This document shows positions 1 through 7,267 of a stretch of 64,000 bases of DNA, in pieces. The first letter of the stretch is position 1; each line of letters opens with the position of its first letter. The DNA is taken from the NCBI RefSeq assembly GCF_016863615.1, contig NZ_BOPF01000010.1:1-64000 (forward strand), read 5' to 3'. The translations under genes were made by a program, and so were the position numbers. A model generated the notes under the pieces. That model had not been told where the DNA came from. It did no database searches and was given only the letters and a program-made list of their open reading frames with translations. This stretch comes from Virgisporangium aliadipatigenens. Its GTDB lineage: Bacteria; Actinomycetota; Actinomycetes; Mycobacteriales; Micromonosporaceae.

Positions 1-80
1 CTCCCGGCCGCACCGCTCCGGGTCGATCCGCTTCGCATGATCGACCCCTCCGCTGCCACGTCCGCGTCCACTCCGACTGC
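1..80 (-). repeat. Intergenic hairpin repeat, copy C (cut by window edge)
   Basis: Read on the minus strand, this stretch matches the repeat at about 6521-6590 over some 80 bases with few differences. It has an inverted repeat with arms GGGTCGATC (20-28) and GATCGACCC (39-47). The rest of the element would lie to the left of the window. No coding potential is evident. The match was found by eye. Confidence 0.6.
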
Positions 81-118
81 CGGGTTGGACCGCAGGTGTC
101 GCGGGTACGTCGGGGCTT

Positions 119-280
119 ATGACGCAAGAGCAGGCGCCGCGGACCCAGGATCCGGGCGATCCGATCAGCGGCGATCCGGATCGGGTTGCCTCGGCTGAGG
201 ACAAGGAGCCGGGTGGTTCGGCCGATCCGAATCGCAAGGCCGACACCACACGTGAGGCGGCCGTGGAGCCGCCCGACTGA
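119..280 (+). CDS. Small acidic hypothetical protein (53 aa)
   Basis: I do not recognise this protein. An ATG at 119 opens 53 codons with strong G/C at third positions, ending in TGA at 280. The product is hydrophilic, rich in Asp, Glu, Pro and Gly, has no membrane segment or cysteine, and is probably disordered. Only a weak GGGG precedes the start. It lies just after a dispersed repeat and converges on the MmpS-like gene 24 bases away. It could be a chance ORF in GC-rich DNA. Codon quality is the main support. Confidence 0.4.
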   Translation: MTQEQAPRTQDPGDPISGDPDRVASAEDKEPGGSADPNRKADTTREAAVEPPD

Positions 281-304
281 ATGGTGCCGGCTCCAAGCCA
301 AGCC

Positions 305-865
305 TTACAGCATGCAGCCGACGCGGGCGTGGGGGCCGGCGGCCTTGCTCATGGAGGCGACCCGGCCGCGGTCGAGGATGCGGCAGTTGATGCCGTCCTC
401 GTCGGTGGAGAGGCGGCGCGCGCTGAGGCTCATGCCGTTCCCCCGGTCGGTGAAGGTCTTGCGCCAGGGGAGGGCGACGTCCGGGTCCTCGCCGGCCTGC
501 CCGTCGGGCCCGATCCAGCGGAGGCTGACGTGGCCGGCGCCGGTGACCTCGTAGGTGATCGTGCCGCCGGCGGGGGTGGTCTCCTGGTGGCGGGCGGGGG
601 AGGCGGGTGCCCGGCGGAGGCTCGCGGCGGATGCGGCGGCAGCGGCGCGGGCGGCAGGCGTCGAGGGGGCGGTGGGTGCGGGGGAGCCGGACGGGCTCGC
701 CGCGGGCGAGGGGTACCCGCTCGCGAGCGCCGCCGCGGACTCGGTGCCGCCGCTGTCCAGGTGCCGGGTCACGACGGCGACGCCGGTGAGCAGCGCCAGG
801 ACAGCGACGACGGCCACGATGATGTCGACCGGGACGCGCCGGCGGGGTGTGGCATCGAGGTTCAC
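305..865 (-). CDS. MmpS-like membrane-anchored exported protein
   Basis: The short basic N-terminus leads into one membrane segment (a run ending VVAVLALLTGVAVV), then an Ala/Pro/Ser-rich linker, then a C-terminal domain of about 90 residues with the pattern ITYEVTG...LPW...INCRI...GC. That pattern resembles the MmpS domain, whose members partner MmpL lipid exporters or act alone in the envelope. The two cysteines (INC and the final GCML) could form a disulfide. I chose GTG 865 because AAAGG lies 8 bases upstream; an in-frame GTG at 916 is the longer alternative. No mmpL is nearby, so the role is unknown. Confidence 0.7.
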   Translation of the reverse strand: MNLDATPRRRVPVDIIVAVVAVLALLTGVAVVTRHLDSGGTESAAALASGYPSPAASPSGSPAPTAPSTPAARAAAAASAASLRRAPASPARHQETTPAGGTITYEVTGAGHVSLRWIGPDGQAGEDPDVALPWRKTFTDRGNGMSLSARRLSTDEDGINCRILDRGRVASMSKAAGPHARVGCML

Positions 866-996
866 GCGGTGCACCTTTATGTGGTGGTTCGGACCGGTCC
901 ATCGTGGCGGAGCCACCCCGCTCGATGTCCGTTTTTTCCGATTCCGACACTCGGAAGTGTTGCTAATTCAGTGGCGGCTTATATAAGGTGGGCGCC

Positions 997-1623
997 ATGG
1001 TCGATGTGAAGTACGAGATCAACGCCGTCAGCCGGCAGGTCGGCACGCGCACGCTCGACGCCGGCGAGGCCCGGGTCGGGACCCTCATCCGCACCTACAA
1101 CGCGGAGCCGGAGGACGTGTGGGAGGCGATCACCACCCCCGAACGGCTGGCCCGCTGGTTCGCCCCCGTCTCCGGTGAGCTGCGCGAGGGTGGGCAGTAC
1201 GCGATCAAGGGCAACGCCTCCGGCACCGTCCAGCGCTGCGAACCGCCGCGCGGCTTCGACGCCACGTGGGAGTTCGGCGGCGAGGTGAGCTGGATCGAGG
1301 TGCGCCTCAGCGAGGTGCCCGGCGGCACCCGGGTCGAACTGCAGCACATCGCCCACGTCGACGACGAACGCTGGCTCCAATACGGGCCGGGCGCCACCGG
1401 CGTCGGTTGGGACCTGGGTTTCCTCGGGCTGAGCCTGCACCTGTCCGACCCGGCGGCGCGGGACGCGTTCGACGAGGAGGCGTGGGCCGCCTCGGACGAG
1501 GGCAAGGAGTACGTGACCCTGAGCGGCGAACGCTGGTACGACGCCAGCGTCGCCGCCGGCACACCCGAGGCGGACGCGCGGGCGGCGGCGGACCGGACCA
1601 CGGCGTTCTACACGGGCGCCTGA
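997..1623 (+). CDS. SRPBCC/AHSA1-family protein
   Basis: This 208-residue protein shows the AHSA1-type START-like signature near its N-terminus: RTYNAEPEDVWEAITTPERL, then RWFAPVSGELREGGQY. Later strands alternate as in the family (WEFGGEVSWIEVRL, TRVELQHIA). Such proteins form a hydrophobic ligand cavity; the ligand is unknown. ATG 997 is preferred over the in-frame GTG 988 because AAGG at 985-988 is correctly spaced for it. The C-terminus carries an extra helical part (DARAAADRTTAFY). The gene ends inside the 3' end of the convergent XRE regulator gene, overlapping by 16 bases. Confidence 0.85.
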   Translation: MVDVKYEINAVSRQVGTRTLDAGEARVGTLIRTYNAEPEDVWEAITTPERLARWFAPVSGELREGGQYAIKGNASGTVQRCEPPRGFDATWEFGGEVSWIEVRLSEVPGGTRVELQHIAHVDDERWLQYGPGATGVGWDLGFLGLSLHLSDPAARDAFDEEAWAASDEGKEYVTLSGERWYDASVAAGTPEADARAAADRTTAFYTGA

Positions 1624-2399
1624 TCCCGCAGCACCTTCGCGGTCTCCTCGTCGGCCGGGTAGAACGCCTCGATCGCCAGCTCCGACACCGTCACGTCCAG
1701 CGGCGCGCCGAACGTCGCCACGATGCTGACGAAGCGCAGTTCGCGGCCGTCGTGCCGGTAGACCAGCGGCACGGCCACCTCCGTCCCGGGGTCGGGTTCC
1801 TCCGCGGACTCGCCCCCGGGGTAGGCGGCCACCTCCTCGTACAGCGCGGAGATCGCCGGATCGGCCGTCCCGGCCACGTGCCGGCGCAGCCGGTCGAGCA
1901 GGTGCCGGCGCCACTGCGGCAGGTTGACGATGCGGGGCGCCATGCCCTCCGGGTGCAGGCTGACCCGCAGGGTGTTCACCGGCGGCCGCAGCAGATGTGG
2001 CGCGACCGTGGACAGGAACAGTCCCGCGCTGGCGTTCGCGTCGAGCAGGTCGCCGCGGACGTTGTGCACCACCGCCGGGTAGGGCTCGTGGCCCTTGAGC
2101 ACCTGCCGGACGGCCGCCGCGACCGGCGCCAGCGGGGGCGAGTCGAGCCCGCCCTCCCGGAACGCCGGCGCATACCCGGCCGCCAGCAGCAGGTGGTTGC
2201 GGTCGCGCAGCGGGACGTCGAGGCGTTCGGCCAGGTGCAGGACCATCTCGCGGCTCGGGCGGGAGCGGCCGGTCTCGACGAAGCTCAGGTGCCGGGTCGA
2301 CACGTCGGCCTCGATCGCCAGTTCGAGCTGGCTGAGGCGGCGGCGTTCGCGCCAGGCGCGGAGCTGGGTCCCCACCGGGCTGGACAACGATGCGGTCAC
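1608..2399 (-). CDS. XRE-family regulator with MmyB-like ligand domain
   Basis: Residues about 8-65 form a Cro/C1-type helix-turn-helix (LRAWRERRRLSQLELAIEAD, then VSTRHLSFVETGRSRPSREM). The remainder matches the MmyB-like ligand-binding domain found with this HTH in actinobacteria (VVHNVRGDLLDANASAG, LHPEGMAPRIVNLPQWRRHL). These proteins are local transcription regulators whose ligands are mostly unknown. The gene diverges from a small membrane protein gene (2488-2871) across an 88-base gap holding an ATTAC/GTAAT inverted repeat. Control of that neighbour and of itself is the natural inference. Confidence 0.9.
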   Translation of the reverse strand: MTASLSSPVGTQLRAWRERRRLSQLELAIEADVSTRHLSFVETGRSRPSREMVLHLAERLDVPLRDRNHLLLAAGYAPAFREGGLDSPPLAPVAAAVRQVLKGHEPYPAVVHNVRGDLLDANASAGLFLSTVAPHLLRPPVNTLRVSLHPEGMAPRIVNLPQWRRHLLDRLRRHVAGTADPAISALYEEVAAYPGGESAEEPDPGTEVAVPLVYRHDGRELRFVSIVATFGAPLDVTVSELAIEAFYPADEETAKVLRDQAPV

Positions 2400-2434
2400 C
2401 GCACCGACGGTAGCGATCCCGCTGCCCCGCGGCC

Positions 2435-2451
2435 ATTACTCCCGAGGTAAT
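2435..2451. promoter_or_regulatory. Candidate operator between divergent genes
   Basis: ATTACTCCCGAGGTAAT has 5-base inverted arms and is AT-richer than its surroundings. It sits between the divergent starts of the XRE regulator and the membrane protein, so it is a plausible regulator site. The arms are short and no second copy was found. Confidence 0.35.
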
Positions 2452-2487
2452 CGACGTGGTGCACCCCGGGCGGCCACAGTTTCGGCC

Positions 2488-2871
2488 ATGAATGACACAT
2501 TGATCCGGCTGGCCCTACGACTCGACGCTCTCGCCTCCGGCGGTGTCGGACTGGCGCTGCTGCTCGCGGCGCCGGTTCTCGACGGGCCGCTGGGACTCTC
2601 GGCCGGGACCCAGCGCGTGCTGGGGCTCTTTCTGGCGCTCTGGGCACCGCTGTTGCTGGCGCTCGCGGGTCGGCCGTCGATCCGGCCCGGCCCGGTGTGG
2701 GCGGTGCTGGTGGTCAACGTGCTGTGGGTCCTGGAGACCGTGGTGGCCCTGGTCGCCGGGGTCTTTCCGCTCACCGGCCTCGGGGTGGCGTTCATGATCG
2801 TGCAGGCGGTCACGGTGCTCGTCCTGGTCGAGCTGCAGTGGATCGGGCTGCGGCGGCTACAGCAGGTCTGA
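2488..2871 (+). CDS. Small four-helix membrane protein
   Basis: The 127-residue product has four predicted membrane segments (LASGGVGLALLLAAPVL, VLGLFLALWAPLLLALAG, VWAVLVVNVLWVLETVVALV, GVAFMIVQAVTVLVLVELQW) joined by short loops and no catalytic motif. I do not recognise a named family with certainty. ATG 2488 was chosen because the protein is compact and hydrophobic from there, although no strong ribosome site precedes it. It diverges from the XRE/MmyB regulator and is probably its target. Its stop overlaps the convergent phosphopantetheinyl transferase gene by 15 bases. Confidence 0.7.
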   Translation: MNDTLIRLALRLDALASGGVGLALLLAAPVLDGPLGLSAGTQRVLGLFLALWAPLLLALAGRPSIRPGPVWAVLVVNVLWVLETVVALVAGVFPLTGLGVAFMIVQAVTVLVLVELQWIGLRRLQQV

Positions 2872-3531
2872 CGCCGGGCGTTCGCGCACCCGTGGCGGGG
2901 CGGTGGACAGGACGGCCAGCGCCGCGGCGTAGCCCGGGTCGGGGGCCAGGTCGCGGAGCTGTGCCGCCAGGCCGGGGCGGTCCGGGTAGGCGATGAGCGC
3001 CGGCTCCGTGTCGGGCGCGCTGACGTGCAGGCGGTGCAGGCCGAGGGTGATGCCGTCGCCGGTGGCCTTCACCGTGGCCTCCTTACGGGTCCAGTAGCGG
3101 AAGAACCCGGCGAGGTCGGTGGCGCGTTCGGACGGGTGCAGCACGGTCGGGGCCAGTGCCGCCACGTCCACGTCGTGGACCTGTTCGACGTCGACGCCGA
3201 CCGGTCCCGCGGCGGTCAGCGCCACCGCGATCCGGTCGCCGGAGTGCGAGACCGAGGCGTGCAGGCCGGTGCCGGGCAGCGTCGGCTTGCCGTGCGGCAG
3301 CGGGCAGGTGGGGCAGTGGCGTTCGATCCGGACGGCGGTCGGTGCCGTGCCGGTCGCGGCCCCGGCCGCCAGGCGAAGGACCGCCGTCCCGAGCAGTCGC
3401 CGGACCCGGTCGGCGGGGCGGCGCAGCTGCTCGACCCGGGCCTTCTCGGCCGGGTCGAGCAGCGTCGCGAGCGCGTCGTGGGGGGCCTCCGGGGTGGCCC
3501 ACCAGACGGTGCAGGTATCGGCGTCGATCAC
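2857..3531 (-). CDS. 4'-phosphopantetheinyl transferase (Sfp type)
   Basis: The enzyme would transfer phosphopantetheine from CoA to a serine of carrier proteins. Family motifs are present in order: the CoA-binding region around HASVSHSGDRIAVA (residues 91-104), the metal-binding GVDVE (112-116), and W147-x-x-K150-E151-A152 within FFRYWTRKEATVKATG. Its 224 residues fit the Sfp class. The start lies 9 bases after the dctA stop, so the two are probably co-transcribed. No carrier protein, NRPS or PKS gene lies in the window, so its client is elsewhere. Confidence 0.92.
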   Translation of the reverse strand: MIDADTCTVWWATPEAPHDALATLLDPAEKARVEQLRRPADRVRRLLGTAVLRLAAGAATGTAPTAVRIERHCPTCPLPHGKPTLPGTGLHASVSHSGDRIAVALTAAGPVGVDVEQVHDVDVAALAPTVLHPSERATDLAGFFRYWTRKEATVKATGDGITLGLHRLHVSAPDTEPALIAYPDRPGLAAQLRDLAPDPGYAAALAVLSTAPPRVRERPASDLL

Positions 3532-3540
3532 CGCCTCACA

Positions 3541-4935
3541 CTATGCGGTGCGGTCCGGCTCCCGCTGTGCCGCGACGGCCGGAACCGGGGCGGTGTCGGG
3601 CTTCTCGCCGACCTCGACCGGCGCCCCGTGGTCGTCCTCGTCGAGCATGGTCGCCTCGTCGAACGGGTCCTCGCCGGCCAGCACCCGGTGCGCCTTCTCC
3701 CGGTCGAACTCGTTTGACCAGGTGCCCACGAGGAGCGTGGCGACCGCGTTGCCGGCGAAGTTCGTCAGGGCACGCGCCTCGGACATGAACCGGTCGATGC
3801 CGACGATGAGGCCGACGCCCTCGACGAGTTCGGGGCGGTGCGACTGGAGCCCGCCGGCGAGGGTGGCGAGGCCCGCACCCGTGACGCCGGCCGCGCCCTT
3901 CGACGCCACGATCATGAACAGCAGCAGCCCGATCTGGTTGCCGAGCGAGAGCGGCTTGTCGAGCGCGTCGGCGATGAACAGCGAGGCCATCGTCAGGTAG
4001 ATGGCGGTGCCGTCGAGGTTGAACGAGTAGCCGGTCGGCACGGTGATGCCGACGACGCCCCGGGAGACGCCGATGTGTTCCATCTTCGCGATGAGGCGCG
4101 GCAGCGCGGACTCCGACGACGACGTGGAGACGATCAGCAGGAACTCCCGCGCCAGGTACTTCAGCACCAGGAACAGGTTGAGCCCGGTGACCATGCGCAG
4201 CAGCGCGAACAGGATCACGAACACGAAGATCGCGCAGGTCAGGTAGAACGCCGCCATGATCTGCAGCAGGCCGATGACGGCGTCCCAGCCGGTGGCGCCC
4301 ACGACGTTGGCGATGGCGCCGAAGGCACCGATCGGAGCCACCCACATGATCATCGCCAGGATGCGGAACACCAGCCGCTGGATGTGCCCGATACCCCGCA
4401 GGATCGGCTCGCCCGCCCGCCCCATCGCCTGCACCGCGAACCCGGTCAGCAGCGCCACCAGCAGCGTCTGGAGCACCTGGCCGCTGGTCAGCGAGGAGAC
4501 GAGCGTGGTCGGGATGATCCCGAGCAGGAAGTCGGCGGTGCCGGTCTTCGGTGCGGCCGGGGCCTTGCCGGTGATGTCCAGGCCGGTGCCGGGGTGCAGG
4601 ATGTTGCCGACCACGAGGCCGATGATCAGCGCGATCGTGGACATGACCAGGAAGTAGCCGAGCGCGAGCCCACCCACCTTGCCGACCCGGGCGGCCTGGC
4701 GGACCGAACCGATGCCGAGCACGATCGTGCAGAAGATGATCGGACTGATCATCATCTTGATCAGCGCGATGAACCCGTCGCCGAGCGGCTTCAACTCGAC
4801 GGCGAACTTCGGCGCGACGAGGCCGACGACCACGCCGAGCACGACCGCCACGATGACGGCGATGTACAGCCAATGTGTCCGGTCGCGACGGCGCGGCGGG
4901 GCCGGGGACTCCGGCGTGGCGGCGGTGGGAGACAT
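3541..4935 (-). CDS. dctA: C4-dicarboxylate:cation symporter DctA
   Basis: This 464-residue inner-membrane carrier belongs to the DAACS family and would take up succinate, fumarate or malate. Visible signatures are the serine-rich re-entrant loop (VSTSSSESALPRLIAKME), the helix motif TGYSFNLDGTAIYLTMASLF, and the C-terminal region DRFMSEARALTNFAGNAVAT. The acidic tail after residue about 420 is a poorly conserved extension. The start has AGGAG about 8 bases upstream. An 11-base odd palindrome (4948-4958) lies just upstream. It is followed at 9 bases by the phosphopantetheinyl transferase gene, an unusual partner. Confidence 0.93.
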   Translation of the reverse strand: MSPTAATPESPAPPRRRDRTHWLYIAVIVAVVLGVVVGLVAPKFAVELKPLGDGFIALIKMMISPIIFCTIVLGIGSVRQAARVGKVGGLALGYFLVMSTIALIIGLVVGNILHPGTGLDITGKAPAAPKTGTADFLLGIIPTTLVSSLTSGQVLQTLLVALLTGFAVQAMGRAGEPILRGIGHIQRLVFRILAMIMWVAPIGAFGAIANVVGATGWDAVIGLLQIMAAFYLTCAIFVFVILFALLRMVTGLNLFLVLKYLAREFLLIVSTSSSESALPRLIAKMEHIGVSRGVVGITVPTGYSFNLDGTAIYLTMASLFIADALDKPLSLGNQIGLLLFMIVASKGAAGVTGAGLATLAGGLQSHRPELVEGVGLIVGIDRFMSEARALTNFAGNAVATLLVGTWSNEFDREKAHRVLAGEDPFDEATMLDEDDHGAPVEVGEKPDTAPVPAVAAQREPDRTA

Positions 4936-4947
4936 GGAGGTTTCTCC

Positions 4948-4958
4948 TGTTCACTGAA
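4948..4958. promoter_or_regulatory. Short palindrome upstream of dctA
   Basis: GTTCACTGAAC is a perfect 5+1+5 palindrome directly upstream of the dctA ribosome-binding site. It could be an operator. It is short and has no second copy that I noticed. Confidence 0.25.
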
Positions 4959-5002
4959 CCTGGGGTATTGAATGCCATCCCTACCGTGACCGGCATCACG
5001 CG

Positions 5003-6484
5003 TCAACGGAAGGCGTTGATCACTGCGCTGAACGGCACCACCTGATCGGACGAACGCAACGCGGGCAATCGAACCGTCACCTCTGCGACGCCTTCGTCCG
5101 CCAGTTCCCGGAATCGTCCTATGTGGTCGTTCACGGTGCCGGCGTTGACGTCGGCGGCGAAGCGGGCCGCGCTCGTCCGGCGGGGACGGAGGCGTTCGAT
5201 CTCACGGGCGAGCGTCGCGTCGTCCGGTGCCACGAGAGCCGTCGACAGGTGGGTGAGCGCCACCTCCGCCGGGTCGCGGCCGGCCGCTTCGCAGTGTTCG
5301 CGCAGCACGCGTGCCTTGCGCCGCACCGTTTCCCGGTCGCCGAAGACGTTCGCCGCGTCGGCGTAGCGGGCCGCGAGGCGCAGGGTCCGCTTCTCCCCGG
5401 AGCCGCCGACGATCAGCGGCACGCGTTCCTGCACCGGTCTCGGGTAGCACAGCGCCTCGGGCACCTCCAACGCCCGCCCGGAGAACGCCGGCGCGCCCTT
5501 GCCCCAGATCAGCGGCAGCACCCGCAGCGCATCCTCCAGCAGCGCGTACCGGTCGCCGACCGGCGGGAACTCCCAGCCGTACGCCTTGTGCTCGGCCGCG
5601 AACCAGGCCAGCCCGAGCCCGCACACCGCCCGCCCGGCGCTGAGCACGTCCAGGGTGGCGACGATCTTGCCGAGGTGCGCGACGTTGCGGTAGGTGACGC
5701 CGCTGACCAGGGTGCCCAGGCGCACGCGTGACGTGCCGGCCGCGAGCCACGCGAGGGTCGTCCAGCTCTCCAGGAAGTCCTCGAACGGCCGGCCGATCTG
5801 CGGGATCTGGCGGAAGTGGTCCATCACGTAGATCGCGTCGAAGCCGACCTCCTCCGCGGCGTTCGCGATGTCCCGCAGCGCCTCCGGTGCCGGCCGGTCG
5901 AACCCGAACTCGCCGATGTGCAGCCCGAAGCGCAGGCCGGTCGGGGTGTCCCGCTGGCGCCGCGCCGACTCGTTCGCCGAGACGAACGCCCGGGGCACGA
6001 CGCGTACCGGCCGTTCGGTCAGGACCCGGTCGAAGCCCTCGCCGGCCAGCCCATCGCGGATCGCCGGCCAGGCGCGCAGCTGCGCGGTGAGCACCTCGGC
6101 GGGGATGCGCCGGTCGCGGGCCCGGTTGCGTTCGCGGCACTGCGCGGCCGGCGTGTCGAACGCGACCGCCACGCACGGCAGCCCCCGCCGCCGCGCCGCC
6201 GCGAGCCACCCCGCCCGCCGCTCCCGATCCGTACCGAGCGTGTCCACGACGGTCGTCAACCCCCGCGCGATCCGTTTCGCGACCACCATTTCCAGCAGCT
6301 CGAACGCATCCGCACTGGCCGCCAGATCGTCGGGGCCCGTCCCGACGGCCGCCCGCAGCGCGTCACTCGACACGACGGCCGCGGCCGGAAAGTGCGCGGC
6401 CGCCCAGGAGGACTTTCCCGACGCGCCCGGGCCGACGAGCACGACGACACAGGGATCCGGCAGGTGCACCGCTTCGACCGACAT
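5003..6484 (-). CDS. P-loop kinase fused to F420/FMN luciferase-like oxidoreductase
   Basis: Two domains are joined in 493 residues. The first 160 or so resemble small P-loop nucleic-acid or zeta-toxin-like kinases: Walker A GPGASGKS (18-25), then SSDALR, VVDTLGTDRERRAGWLAAAR and a lid-like RERNRARDRRIP. From about residue 170 a luciferase-like monooxygenase domain follows (GLRFGLHIGEFGFDRPAPEA, DAIYVMDHF, RVRLGTLVSGVTYRN, GLAWFAAEHKAYGWEFPP). The substrates are unknown. ATG 6484 begins just before the P-loop strand; upstream codons fall in the repeat. The coupling of the two activities is not obvious from context. Confidence 0.85.
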   Translation of the reverse strand: MSVEAVHLPDPCVVVLVGPGASGKSSWAAAHFPAAAVVSSDALRAAVGTGPDDLAASADAFELLEMVVAKRIARGLTTVVDTLGTDRERRAGWLAAARRRGLPCVAVAFDTPAAQCRERNRARDRRIPAEVLTAQLRAWPAIRDGLAGEGFDRVLTERPVRVVPRAFVSANESARRQRDTPTGLRFGLHIGEFGFDRPAPEALRDIANAAEEVGFDAIYVMDHFRQIPQIGRPFEDFLESWTTLAWLAAGTSRVRLGTLVSGVTYRNVAHLGKIVATLDVLSAGRAVCGLGLAWFAAEHKAYGWEFPPVGDRYALLEDALRVLPLIWGKGAPAFSGRALEVPEALCYPRPVQERVPLIVGGSGEKRTLRLAARYADAANVFGDRETVRRKARVLREHCEAAGRDPAEVALTHLSTALVAPDDATLAREIERLRPRRTSAARFAADVNAGTVNDHIGRFRELADEGVAEVTVRLPALRSSDQVVPFSAVINAFR

Positions 6485-6520
6485 CAGGCCAGTGTCGCCC
6501 GGACCGCGAGGCGACTGTAC

Positions 6521-6623
6521 GCGGACGCGGCAGCGGAGCGGTCGATCACGCCGAAGGCGGATCGACCCGGAGCGGTGCGGCGGGAGCAGCGGTCGCGCCC
6601 CCGACGGACCGTCGCAATGAAGC
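6521..6623 (+). repeat. Intergenic hairpin repeat, copy A
   Basis: This copy has hairpin arms GGTCGATC (6540-6547) and GATCGACC (6560-6567) and ends in GTCGCAATGAAGC (6611-6623). It is clearly related to copy C at the left window edge (inverted) and to copy B near 29.1 kb, where the stem has changed on both sides. It ends immediately before the stop codon of the convergent TetR gene. Confidence 0.65.
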
Positions 6624-6626
6624 TCT

Positions 6627-7256
6627 TTACGCTTTGAGCTCTTGGAATTTGATCTCGAGGCCCGCAACGATCGCGGAGAGCCCCATCTCGAACGCGCCCT
6701 CATCCACCTTTTCGCCGTGCTCGCGCAGCCGGTGCGCGCCCGACAGCGTCGGGTACTGCTGCGCGTAGACGGCCGGGTCGTCCGGGAACCCCTGGGCGAA
6801 CGACCCCAGCGCCGACCCGGCCACGAAGTAGCGCATCATCGCGCCGATGTGCGTCGCCTCGCGCGGCGGCCAGCCGGCGTCGACCAGCGCCCCGTAGACC
6901 GCTGCCGCGAGCCGCAGCGCGGCCGGACGGCGGGCCGGCCCGTGCGCCAGGAACGGCACCGCGTGCGGATGCGCCGCGAGCGCCGCCCGGTACGCCCGGG
7001 CCCACCGGGTGAGCGCCTCCGGCCACGGCGCCTGCCCGAACATGCTGAGATCCACCTCGGCGATGATGGCGTCGGCCGCCGCGTCGAGGATCTCCTCCTT
7101 CGTCGCGAAGTGGTTGTACAGCGACGGCGCGCGAACGTTGAGCTCCTGGGCGAGCCGTCGGGTGGAGAGCGCGTCGAGCCCGTCGGCGTCGATGATCGCG
7201 ATGGCCCGTTCGACGATGCGTCCCCGGTCGAGCAGGGGAAGGCGAGGTCTGGCCAT
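6627..7256 (-). CDS. TetR-family transcription regulator
   Basis: The 209-residue protein starts at ATG 7256. Its N-terminal HTH reads RIVERAIAIIDADGLDALST, then RRLAQELNVRAPSLYNHFAT, then KEEILDAAADA, a typical TetR DNA-binding domain. The C-terminal helical part has the features of the TetR_C class seen in TetR/TetR-like proteins (FLAHGPARRPAALRLAAAVY, MMRYFVAGSALGSFAQ). The gene lies 11 bases downstream of the acyl-CoA dehydrogenase gene in one transcription unit. A 19-base palindrome upstream of that operon (8478-8496) is its likely operator, giving autoregulation released by an acyl-CoA or related ligand (inference). Confidence 0.9.
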   Translation of the reverse strand: MARPRLPLLDRGRIVERAIAIIDADGLDALSTRRLAQELNVRAPSLYNHFATKEEILDAAADAIIAEVDLSMFGQAPWPEALTRWARAYRAALAAHPHAVPFLAHGPARRPAALRLAAAVYGALVDAGWPPREATHIGAMMRYFVAGSALGSFAQGFPDDPAVYAQQYPTLSGAHRLREHGEKVDEGAFEMGLSAIVAGLEIKFQELKA

Positions 7257-7267
7257 GGCGTCACACC

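Noticed and set aside
979-2436. Long open frames opposite real genes (also 9544-12495 and 14508-15821 on the plus strand, 16105-18966 on the minus strand)
   Set aside because: These are very Arg/Gly/Ala-rich or otherwise low-complexity translations antisense to well-supported genes, as expected in GC-rich DNA. They lack ribosome sites and family motifs.
2857-3531. Phosphopantetheinyl transferase as evidence of an NRPS/PKS cluster here
   Set aside because: No carrier, adenylation, ketosynthase or condensation domain was found anywhere in the window.
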